Shown here one piece after another: positions 1-12,500 of a stretch of 64,000 bases of DNA; position 1 is the stretch's first letter; each line of letters starts with the position of its first letter. The translations under genes and the position numbers were made by a program. Source of the DNA: Callaeas wilsoni (Eukaryota; Chordata; Aves; Passeriformes; Callaeidae); contig VWPU01012146.1 in the NCBI GenBank assembly GCA_013398955.1, positions 21,781-85,780 on the forward strand, written 5' to 3'. Below the pieces are notes generated by a model. That model was given only the letters and a program-made list of their open reading frames with translations. It searched no databases and was not told the origin of the DNA.

Positions 1-456
1 ACTTTTCAACTGTATCCTATGATTTGGTGTAGAATCATAGAATCTTTTGGATTGTAAAAGACCATTAAGATCATTGACTCCAGCCAGTAACCTAACACTG
101 ACAAGTCCACCACTAAACCATGTCCCTGAGTGCCACATCTACACAACTTTTAAATACCTCCAGGAATGGCGACTCCACCACTTCACTGGGCAGCCTGTCC
201 CAGTGCTTGGCAACACTTTCAGTGAAAAAATGCTTCCTAATACCCAATCTAAACCTCCCCTACTGCAACTTTAGGCTCTTTCCTGTTATCCTATTGCTTG
301 TAACTTGGGAATATCAAAACAGTGTTATGGTCTATGTGCCTGCTGGTTTTCATAATTTATTTGTTGACATATTAAGTGCTGTTTAATATTAAATATGCTA
401 ATATGTTCATTGATTAAGGCATTTTTTGCTTTTTTTTTTTCTTTATTTTTGTAAAG
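1..456 (+). other. CRISPLD1: CRISPLD1 intron, 3' part
   Basis: This is the end of the intron that precedes the first visible coding exon. It ends in a polypyrimidine tract (about 420-450) and an AG at 455-456. An old CR1 tail occupies 31-310 in antisense. The upstream exon is outside the window. Confidence 0.85.
31..310 (-). mobile_element. CR1 LINE 3' fragment, antisense, in intron
   Basis: The start reads as the reverse complement of a CR1 tail (gaatcatagaatc), followed by the usual antisense 3' coding and UTR text (cctccaggaatggcgactcc; cactgggcagcctgtcccag). It is diverged and 5' truncated. CR1 is the dominant bird LINE. Short open frames within it are remnants of the element, not host genes. 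Confidence 0.85.
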
Positions 457-557
457 GGGTAACTGGTGGGGTCATGCTCCTTATAAACCTGGCCGCCCCT
501 GTTCTGCATGTCCCCCTAGTTTTGGAGGAGGTTGTAGAGAAAACCTTTGTTACAGAG
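457..557 (+). CDS. CRISPLD1: CRISPLD1 exon A: Cys-rich end of CAP module
   Basis: The frame starts one base in (GGT AAC TGG TGG) and encodes the conserved hinge with cysteines at CSAC, GGGC and LCYR. The acceptor AG is at 455-456 and the donor gtacgt at 558. Start and end phase are both 1 (entry with the last base of a codon, exit after one base of the next). Confidence 0.95.
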
Positions 558-3500
558 GTACGTACTATTTCACTGTCACAACTATAAATGGGAATAGAAA
601 TGTAACCTTTATTTTAATTTCTTTCCTCATTGTGCTTTAACATATTTTAATAGAATATATTATGTGTGTGCCCAAAGACCAGTTAGGGCCCTACTTTACT
701 ATGATGGATGGGAACATGTGCTTGTGATACGTGAGGCTGAGTATCACCAGAGGGAATGGAGTGCACTGAACTCCTGCTGATAAGTGCTGATTCAGGGGCT
801 TTCGTACACAAAGATGGAGACTCATTGTGTACTCTTTATATGCCTTTCTGTAATTACACTGGAAATATATGCAGTCATTTGTTTATAGGGAAACATTATC
901 TCAGTGACATAGTCATGTGGTGTGTGAAAAATCAAGAAAAAAGCTGGAAGACATTAGTAATTAAAGAAAATGTCAGCTAGGATGATAATTACAATTTTTG
1001 GAATGCTATTCATAGTTTATAGCATTGAAACACAGCATATTATGAAGCTGCTCCTTTTTGTTCTACTTTGTGAACAACTCATTTAGCAATTTTCATTAAT
1101 AACTTCTGAGATTTCATATAGACCATATGAAAGCTGCATGTGTCTGCCCAAATACCTTCTTTATGGTTCTTGTCTAAGTAAGAAATGTAGATAACAGTTA
1201 TGAGTGTTTCAGACTTATTTTCACTATGTATGACTAGAAGGGCCTCATTTTCAGTTGTATGTTACTATAAAATAAGCTTCTTTAAGCTTAAGCTTGCATG
1301 TTGTCTATGAATTTGGTAAAGCTTTGCCCATGTGTAACAGAGATTGTCTTTGTTCGATTGGTTCTCTGATGGCATAAAGATACTTAAACAGATGCATTAA
1401 GAGCAGTTTCATACTTCGATTGTGCTACACATGCTGGGGAAAAAAGTGTATCTTTGCTCACTATCACAAACATATTTGAGGTATTTTATTAATCTTGAGT
1501 TCTCCATCTTATGAAGCAATGGAGAGTTTTCCTTTCTTCCTTTTGTCCACCATTTTATGAGAACAAAGCTCTTTTACCGAAACATGGTAAGGGATTTACA
1601 TTCCACACTGATTTTTTTTTTTTCTGAGAGATTATAATTTTTTTTGGTCCATTTTCTGAAGCAGAGGATTCAGAAAGACCTTATTCCCCCCATGAACCAG
1701 AAGAGGAAACCAATGAGATTGAACGCCAGCGATCCAAAGCCCAGGATGCAACTGTGCCAAGCCGGCCAAGAACACATCAACCTTCAGCCTCCACAGGCAC
1801 TGATGACAGTGAGAAAAATGAAGTGATAAGCACGCAGCAAATGTGTAAGGAATTTACCTGATTTGCAAGTGGTCAACAAAATTGAATTATCTGGTATCAA
1901 ATTCATTGCAGTGAATTTGCTTTTTGCTTGTTTTAGCTCAGATTGTTTCATGTGAAGTAAGGCTAAGAGATCAGTGCAAAGGAACAACTTGCAATAGGTA
2001 TGGTAAATTTTACAGTTGTCATTTTGAGATTTTTCTGAAAGGCTGTATTTGTACGTGAGCTGGAATATTTCCCCTTTTTGTAATCCCAGGATTTAAAACC
2101 AAGTTGTATTTAATTCTCTTAGGTATGAATGTCCTGCTGGCTGTTTGGATAGCAAAGCCAAAGTTATTGGAAGTGTACATTATGAAATGGTAAATACTTT
2201 TTAAATTAGATTTTGTACCAGTAGTGTGTTTAATGAAATGTCTTTTCTGTTGGCACACTAGTTAAAATCATATTAAGAATGGATTTTGAGGGTGTCAGCA
2301 TTCACCAAAAGTAAAAGCTTACACCAGATGTTTAAGATAGCATCAGATGACCTAAATTTGCATCTGCTATTCTGTGTGTACTGTACAAATGTACTTCATA
2401 CTTGTACATACACAGAAGTAGAATTTTTGTGTCCTCATGTTTACATGCAAATATGTGAAGGTGCAACTAAAGGAGGAGTACAGCAATTTTTGGCTGTGCT
2501 TGTATAAATTGTTTCACTAAGATGGGCCTGCTTGTGTAACCTTAGTACTAGCTGAGAGTATATAATTTACTCTGTAGAGCTGGAAAACAGTATACAGGAA
2601 ATGACAACTACTGTGAACAAGTATATTGTAAATGAGAATAGTTTATGTCTGAGTAAGGCAAAGTGGTGGTTTATTTGCTTGAAATAAAACCTACATAGAC
2701 CAAGTCAAACACAAAAGACTCTCTACCAAGTTTTTAATGCCACATTGTAATTAAAACCTGGTTCTTGTCTGACATGAATCTGCTTTTCTGCCTCTGTTTT
2801 TCAGCAATCCAGTATTTGTAAAGCTGCCATACATTATGGCATCCTAGACAATGAAGGTGGTTGGGTTGATGTCACTAGGCAAGGGAGGAAAAATTACTTT
2901 ATCAAGTCTTACAGAAATGGCGTTCAGTCAATTGGGTAAGTTTTTTCTTAAAATTAAAATGTATGGAAAGGTCTTCGCCTGTTTATTTCACGCAAAATAT
3001 ATCACATTTTTAATAACATTTTGCTATACTTTTTGTCATAAAGAATATGAAAATGCTATAAAGAGGCACGTGGATATAGAGGTATGGCATCCATTCTGAA
3101 ACTTTAGCCAGTGTTTGGTAGTGGACAGAGAGTTGGCACAATAATAATGCGAAAGAAGGTTAAATAGTGTATAGAATGACTTGGGCAGTAAGTTAGTGTT
3201 AGTAGTTAAATAATATTGAGACTATTCAGTTAATTAATTGGTAGGAGTATATATTTATTGTTGAAAACTAGCACATACTGGCAGATTATTTTGGACATGG
3301 ACAGAGCAATCTATGACAGTTAACAAAGCAATAATATTACAAGTTTGTGTTTGTAAATGATCCTCTTGCAGTGTGCATATGAAACAAGAAGAAAATACAC
3401 CTCTTCCTGTATGGTTCAGTAATTTCATCACAGTTCCACAATTTACATATGACATTTTGCACAAATATTTTGCACTATTTCTGCATTAGCCAGTGATGGA

Positions 3501-6500
3501 ATAATATTCCATACTGTGGAAACTTCGTTTGGAGGTGTACTGCACTGCTGAAGTACCTTTCCTAAGACTGGTATGTGAAAACAGCTCCAAATAGTTATAG
3601 ACATGCTAAAGGAAAACCCAGAAAAGCAATGCATAGAAATGGAGAATGCTTGGCTGTTTCATATATAATTATCCAACAGTAGAAAAACATAAATTATAAT
3701 TAATGTATTAATTATAGAATAATATATTGTATATTCATATATATAATATATTAATATATTTGAATCTAAGATATTATTGGTATTTGCAAATTACGCTTCA
3801 CTATATCATAATGTATTCTTCAGAGCTGTACATTGCTGTCCTTATTTCTGTCTATAGTTAGTATACATGTAATAGTGGCATGTGTGTAGTTCATCGGGGT
3901 AATATTGAGCTGCAAGAAAATAGAATTTTTCTGGGTGATATATTTGGCTCAGATGTAAACCCAAGAGTCAAGGAGATAGGTAATCATCAGAGGCTGTGCT
4001 CTCACTCTGCTGTCCAAACAAATGACACAGGATATGAAACCTGTCATAATTTCTCTTTTCAACAGGTATGTCTAATCCAGCATAGAGAGGAGCATTGACT
4101 TGGTAGACTAAATTCAGTAGCCTATAATTTGGTCTACCTGGGTAGCACTTAAGGCTTTGATATCAATCAGTTTCTTTGGATCATCTGATGACCTGACTGT
4201 GGTTTGATTTACCTGCTTAAAAATGAAGATACAGACAAATACTTCTCTTTTTTATTTGCTTTGATACAAAGAGAGAAGTAGATCTTGATTACATCAATGC
4301 TAACATATGAGGAGCCAGCTTGCTTACAAGTGTAGGAGTAGATAAGCTGTAAAAAAGTCTTTAAACTTGAACTGATTGATTTCCCATCAGTTGAAATCTC
4401 TGTGTTTCTATGCTATATGAGACAAAACTGTATGAGTGTCCAGCCTACAGAGTGTATTTAGCACATGTCCTCTGAGAATTGGAACTCAGAGCAAGGTATT
4501 TTGGCTATGGAGTAAAGATTATGTACCAAAGTTTCAAATCTTCAAAAGGCCCAACTATAAGGCAGGGGATGCCTTGTAGCTACCTGACTCTCACCCAGTG
4601 TCTGTCGATGGACCTTTGCATAAACTACATATCTATTCAAGAACAGATGAAATAAAGTGGATCTCACCTCTACTGTGTAGTGCAAAACAGAATAGAGAAT
4701 GCAGAAAAGGAAGTGTCACTGCCGCATACAGCAAATGTCCTAAGATTCAGCTCCTTTGATTTCTTATCAGGATTGCTAATACCAATGTTTTTTCAGCTGC
4801 TGGATTTCCTTAGGCTAGGGTACTGTTCTGAATATCTCACCATGCTAGTCAACAGTAGAATACATATTCCTACATCAGTGTTCAACAGTGCTAGGACAAC
4901 AGAAGAATAAGCCACCTCAGTGAAAGCAAATTGTATGTAATCCAATAAATGAGCAATGTGAACTTGATGGGTCATACACGTAAATAAACCAATGCAGGCA
5001 AACAGTGGAGTCCACAGGAGCAATTTGCTCCAAAGGTGAATAGGGAATAATTTCCTTGGTTTGGTTTTTTTTTTTTAATAAGTAACTTTATGGGTGCCAG
5101 AAACATCATCAGCTTCTTTGTTACAGATGAAAAATAGCAGAATCAGAGGCATATCCCAGGAGTTAAAAGACAAGGACAATAGAAGATGAGTGGAAAAAAA
5201 TAGAAATGTTCATCAATTTGTAATTAAACAACATAATCTATGTACATGACTTTTTATAACAACAAGAAGCAGATACATCTAGGTGCCATATAATTACTGG
5301 GAAAAAAAGAACTCTTACATGTTATACTGGGTTTTTAATGATGCTGATGATAACAGGAGATGCAAGATCCAAAAGTAAAATTTAATGAAATGTTTCAGAA
5401 AGGCTGTGAGGAGAAACTCCTCAGCGTTGGAGTTGTTTATAGGAATGAACGTTTAGCAGAAGGTGAAGGATCTCTTCTGGTAGATGAAAGCTTCTGAGCA
5501 ACCACATGCTACATTATGAGGGGCCAATATATTGCTTAATTGGTTCCTACCACACATTCTCTTAGCAAATTAAATTAATGAAAGAGTTCAACACACATTC
5601 CTGTTTTTGAAACAGATTCACTGGGAGTACAAAGTAAATGTGTCATTGCCATAAATAGATTCCCAACTGGGGAGAAGGGGGTGCAGTGAGTGAAAACTGA
5701 CTGGGGACATTGTGTTGGGTTTATTTCCATATCGTCTAATAAAAACTATTCTAGCTGAAAGAAATAACTGAGATATGTTGTTTACTGATAATTTCTAATA
5801 TTTCTTCTTCAGAAAATACCAATCTGCTAACTCCTTCACTGTCTCTAAAGTAACAGGTTAGTATTTATTTCTTACAAGCTCAGGACTACTCTGTTTTTTT
5901 TCTAAGTAACACACATTTACTTGTTTCTGTTGTATTTTTTTCAGTTCAGGCTATCACCTGTGAAACCACAGTGGAACAACTGTGCCCATTTCAAAAACCA
6001 GCCTCACACTGTCCGAGGTAAAATTCATAAAATGTTGTTAATTTAAAGTGCTGCTCTATTTTCTACGATTTACCAATTATTTTAAGTTATCTGTGTTGGT
6101 TTGGTTAAGTTGTTGAGAAAGGTGACAACAGTAGCTGTAAAAATGAAGTAAAAAATGTTCAAGTGATATTTTAGTCTTTGGTCTCAGTAGAAGGCAAGGT
6201 AGGTAAAGATGATCTGCAGGATTTTTCATTAGGAAAATCTCTTTTTCTTTTACTCATTAAGATCCTGTTGCTAATCTTAGTGAAATCATTAGACTAAAGA
6301 CCATGAATAAAAGTGCATTTTTTATTTTTCATTGTCCATTATTATATATATGCACTGCGGGCAAAGTACACCTTATTTCAATTTATTTACCTGTAAAACA
6401 GATGCGATAGAAGGAAAAAATTCAGATATTTATCATAGAAGTTACCAATTTTATTGGGAGTTCTGGAGGAAACTGGATTTAAAAAAAATTGAAACATATC

Positions 6501-9500
6501 TGGTTAAGGTAAGGTCTGGTCTGCAGGTTGGCTTTAAATATCTGAGCCATTTCTTTGAAGCCTGTGTTTTAACTCTTCGAAAGGCGCCTGTACCACAATA
6601 TTTTGACAAAGGAATTCAGTAACAGTTCTTAAAACCATAGATGAGTCAAAGGTAAATACACTGCAGCATGATTTACCACAAATTAAGCTGGAGATATCCA
6701 CAGGATTACTTTCATAGCAATCCTACAGCCAACACAGGAAACAAGTACAAAGCCAAAACTGCTAGGAAAACATCCCTCCATGTAGCACTTGGGTCCATGG
6801 ACTTACTTGGTGTTTGGCTATGACTCCTGGCTTTCTAGCTGGCAGATGTGGAGAAGTAAGCTAAGGAGTGGAACACAGGAATGGGTGGGTACAATCTCCT
6901 ATCTTTCTCTTTTTTTCTTCATTATTAAAAACTAAAGCTAGCTTCATTAAGAGAAAAATAGGTTTTGTCTTTAGGAAAATTACAAAAATAAATACAAGGT
7001 TAAAAATTACATAAATCTGATGTGTCAACTTAAGGAACTTCACAATGGCAGGGATTCATTCAAGATTCTGTGCGTGCTCTTAATTCTGAAAATGTAGTCT
7101 CAAGAATTAAAAGCAGTAACCAGCCATGGCATTAATTACACAACCTCAGTTTTCCCTCTTACTCCTGACTCATAAATCAGCAGGTCTTCAACAGACTTCT
7201 TCAACTTCTTGCTTCCTTCTGACAAAAATATCTTTCCTGACTCTATCAACCTGTTTTAATTGCCCATCTGGCAAGACTCTAGCATGCCCAAGTGATGTGA
7301 CTTGCTAAATACTGATTGGAGCCTGGATAACATTTTAGAGAAGAACACTTGCCCAGGTCTGCCCCATGTAGGCTGGCTCCATTTTTCAAACGAAATAGCT
7401 CAGAGTAGACCTAGAGTCAGCTGACGTTTCTTGCTTGAAGCATATCACAGTTAGCAAATAAGACACTGACACCTTCTGTACTACTCTTAGCTTCCCACGT
7501 GGTTTTCCTGTGCATTTTGAAGCTATAGAAGACATGAATCACAGAGAAAGTTTTCCTCAAATGTTAACAAAATGCAGTTAATAAAGATAGTGTTTGTTTT
7601 AGTAGGTTTCTGACCTCCCAGAATCAGCTAGGAATCTCACTACTTTCCAAGATTTTTCACTCTATCCACGGATGCCAATGCTCACCTTCATTATAAGTTG
7701 CTGAATTGGCTTGTGTCACCAGGTCATCAGTATCAAAGCAGGTCCTCATTCAGAATTCCCTCTTCTGAGCAGGTATCTGACTGTACATTTTGTATAGGGC
7801 ACTCAGAATCAGATAAATTATAGAATAATGAACAGGCTCTCTTCTCACTGACTTTTCTACTTGCTTCACATATGTCGAACAAGAACATCATCTGCTTATC
7901 CAAAGGAAAGAAGACCAGACTTGTTAAAGTATGATTTTAAGCACTTCATTATGAACCTCAGCACATCAGCAGTGCTTTCACCTGTATGGTCAAAGCCTCA
8001 AAAACTGACAGCTTTTAAGTAGCATTATAGACCCATATGTACAGACAATCAACTTGATTTATACTTAATAATGTTGTCATTGAACATGATATATTAATCC
8101 TCTGATACTCTTCCTAACTGTATGTGGTTTGTTTTTGATCTTTCAGGGTGTATTGTCCTCACAACTGCATGCAAGCAAATCCACACTATGCTCGTGTAAT
8201 TGGTACACGAATTTATTCTGATGTAAGTATAGGGATTTACATTGTGTTTTATAATGAGATGTAAAATTCTATGAAAAAAATTATAGTGTAATTATAGTGT
8301 AACTATAACAGAATATTGATACATAATTTTCCTCCATATGCTGATTTTTTACACAATCTTTTCAAAAGCTCTTTTTCAGAGGCTCCCATTTATGTTAGCA
8401 GTAGTCAGCTGCTGAAGATACGGAAAGTTATTTAAAAACTCATTGCAGGCTTCACTATTCTCTGGACCCATACTTTAATTTTTTTTCTCAAAATTCCCCC
8501 TGTGCAACATTTGTTCAACATTAGCAGTGTATACTCATTAAAACCTTTGCACTTTAGATCCTGATGCAACCATAAATTCTGTCAGACTATCCAAAAAAAT
8601 ATTGCTCTGAAAAAAAATGTCCACAGTCTCATTATTTTGAGTATTTCTTACCTGTGTGCATAGCTAAATATTTGCAACAGAGTTTTGATATATTTGTGTA
8701 AAGTATCTCACATTGTCATATTATTTTAACAGATCTTTTTTTGTCATTCTGTTTGCTAGTCAACTTTTTTCCCCTGTCTTTTCTACAACATATTTAGTTC
8801 TGAGGTGGGTAGAAAGTCTGAAAAGAGGTTTCTATTTTATGCCCCTCCTTTGTCATCTCTCTATGGAAAAGCCAGGATGTAGTGGCAGAGAAAGCAGTTC
8901 ATATTTTTGGCAGTAAACTCTATGATTTAACTGTCTTATGGATGTCATAAAGAATAGTATGGCAACCAACTGGGTCAGATGATGATTTTCACTACTTTCC
9001 AGTTCTTTGAAATGTGCGAAAATAATGTGCTAGTATTTTGAAACTAACTAATGTTCATTAGATTGCCTGAGTGTCTTGTCCTGAAAATGCTCTCATCCAT
9101 TAGTGTCATGGGTGTGAATAGTATTTCCAGTTTAGAAAAATAATTGATTTGTAAACTGGATCCTTAACATGCATAAAAGAGGCAGTGAAAATAGATTCAA
9201 CCCAAGTCCAGTTTGTGGAAGATGATTTTCTTTCAGCTCTGTGGTTGCAATTAAGGGCTACAGACAAAGTTTCCCAGTGAATTAGAAGAGACTGTTGTAG
9301 GAGAAAGAAGACATGCTTGTGTTTAACCTAGACAGGAGGAAATCTCAGAATATGTATTTTCTTTAGCTGGAGAAGTCCAAGGTGACTATTAGTGCATTGA
9401 GGCATACTTTAAAATTATTTTAGGTGTACTATCTCATTATTCATCTCCATTGTATAGAAATGTGTGCAGCCATACTGCTTTTAGGAAAAAATGAACATAA

Positions 9501-12500
9501 CTACAGGTAAGAAACCAGAGATAGGAGTCTTCTTATCAACTTCTGATGCTGTCAGGGTAGATATTTACACTGAAGATGCTGTTCTAGATTAAATTTGTGG
9601 CAATTTTCAGTATAGAGAGTATAGTGGTAAAGGAGATAAATAGATATGGGCAGAGCAGAATTAATTTGACTTTTTGAGAGTGTCTACCTTACTTCTTCCA
9701 GGGGCTAGAGATCAACAAATATCTTTTATCTAAAGAGTTCGATGGAGTTGTATACTTTTATACCATTTGGGGACTTTGGTCATACTAATTTTTGTTTCTG
9801 TAACCATATATGGAAATATTCCCTGAAACTTTTGCAAAAGTCTTCGTAATTCTCTGCTATGGTAAAATATAGAGAATATGATGTAGAAAGCTATTAAATA
9901 GCTCCATATTCCTATGATGGTATGTTAAAGACACTTGTGGTTTAAATGACTTTGTAGAGTAATGCTCTGCTGTGGTAGATACTGGTATTTGTTGAGTATC
10001 TGAAGAAGGAAAATAATTAGCTTGGTATTCAGATCCTATGACCTGTTAAAAATACTAACAAGTTTAGGAGTGTTCACAACACAGTAATAAAGTACAGCCA
10101 TATGATGCTGTATGAAGTGTTCCTACTAACTTAAAAATGCTGCCTTTGGAATTTCTTTGTCAAAATTAAATAAACAACCCCAAATCTTTGACGTCTTCCA
10201 GAAAGTGACACAAGGGTGCTGATGTAAACCACAAGTAGTATGCTGAAATTTATGACAGAGATAGTGAAATCCTGTTTTGCTTAAATGAACAGGAAGCTTA
10301 CGTTAGTGTTTCAAGGAAGTGTGATCTAGACGACATAATATTGAGCACAGGACATACTGTGACATCACTACTGGAATCTGATTCTGTTTAGATAAATGTC
10401 TAATAGTCTCATTCCAAGACAATGAGGAGGTCTTGAGCGATAAGAACAGATAATACTTTGTGAAAAAAATATATTCTGTATACGTTTATAAAACTATATG
10501 CATCTATTCATAGCTATTGTTACAAGCTAGTACGTAATTGTGAATTTATGCTCATTTAATTGTTCATTTATTCAAAAAGTATGTGCATTTGTTCTCCAGT
10601 CTCATCTGGAATGTAGGACCAGAATATCAGTTTATTTTTCATCTGAAAATAGCCTCTGAGCTGGCTTCATGAATCCCAGTCTTCTGACCTCTCCTTTTTC
10701 ACGTATTCCATACAAGTGTCTTGCCGTCACCTTTGAAATGCTGTGCATTAGCCCAGCCATACTTGATTGGTCCAGTTGTGGTACCAGCCCTAACAATGGC
10801 CCCATCCTTTGCTCGAGATTGTTTGCAACAAGTAGTCAGCCTCCTCTGTCAAAATCTCCATCCCTTGACTTTTCCTTTCCTTTTTACTTGACTAGAAACG
10901 TCCAAATAACATTGGAACAGCCATTATCTTATTCACCCTTAAATGTAACTACAAAGGTATATCCCTATCTCATGATGTAAAGAGTGTAGCATTTTGGTTA
11001 CTATTATACAAGTGAAAAAGCTGATCTTTCTTTTCCCCAGTTGTTCCTCTAGCTTTTTTTTTTATATCTCCAGTGGGAACTGAAAACAAAGTTACTGCTG
11101 TGTTATTGTACTAAGAATGAATAGAATGAATAGTATTCTTCTAGTTCTTCAGTGTAGTTAATTGCTTGTAAATATCATCTTTTATTTCTTCTGACTGTAA
11201 TCCTGTATTGCAGAGGCCATTTTCCCCCCTGGTTATAAGAAATTGCACATGATCAGTCTACTCTTTAGTTACTTCACAGTATGGATAAATAAGGGGTGCT
11301 ATAATCTTAACAATAAGGCATCTATTGGTGTTCAGGGTACAACAAAAGTTTTGCTACGTTGAGAGGAGGAAAAGTACAGAGGGGTATAAATGGCATCTTT
11401 CTGGCATGTTCAAAAAGTGCACCCAGAAGTGTGGAAAGAAAAACTCTAAAGCATCTTTGCAAAAGATTATTTGCATAAATTATTTCAGCTCTTCACTCCT
11501 TTAAATATTGCAACATTAAAAGACAAACTATATGCAAGTGAACCTGGCAAGTCTTGCGCTTAGAATGAAAGTAGGAAAATCATTGCTGTTTTAAATTCCT
11601 GATTTTATATAGCATTGAGATTGAAAATGGCTATGATAACATATATAAATTATTCCAATTATAACTGGAAGAAATGCAGTTTTTGTTTAAATAGTGGCCT
11701 GTTTGACCAGCTATTTATATTTATATTGGCTAAGCTTTTTAAGGTTGCTTGCGGAGAAACCTATTATGTTGACGACTTTTTCCACCAAAAACTTCTCTCT
11801 AAGTGGAGATGCACTGAGGCTGGAACTGCATTTTGCTATGCTATGTATTAAAGATTGGGACCTACCTTCTGGAATATTTAAGAAATTTCATTCTTCTGAC
11901 AATTTTTAAAATGCTGAAAGAGTACTAGAGTACTGCAACTTTAAATCAATTATTTAAATTAAATTAATTATCATGATTGTCACTGAAGAATCTTTCTGTG
12001 GATATATTTTATTCTTCATGGGTTCATGAGGGGAATTAGTGATCAGAGAACAGAGGTTTCAAGCAGCTGCAAGTGCTGTTAACTTCACAGAGCATTTTCA
12101 TTTTAGACCTCTATCTTCTGTCTGATGCTCACATTATACCTTTCATCTAATTAGCTTTTAGTATTTACCCATAACTGGATAAGAAACTGTGATACTCCCT
12201 TTAATTATGGATCATTTCACTAATGTTTGAGGTTTTGGCTGATACATCCTTTCATTTTGAAAGGCTCAAGAATTCAAACGTGTTCCTGATCTTTGAACTG
12301 AAATAGCCCGAAATAAATGGTTTTGGCATCATGGTGAAAGTGATCTGAAATCTCTTTTTGAACTCCTATAAAATGGCCTAATTCCTATTGAAGCTGATTT
12401 AAATATTGTAAGACTAATAAATTAGTCATGCAATAAATACAGTTATTTAATGTATCCTAAACTTGGTTTAAATACCTTTATTTGTCTTCCTCTTAAAAAT

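Noticed and set aside
1644..1826. 60-codon open frame over the linker exon
   Set aside because: Wrong frame relative to the spliced CRISPLD1 frame.
2851..3099. 82-codon open frame at LCCL 1 core
   Set aside because: Out of frame with exon E and runs into the intron.
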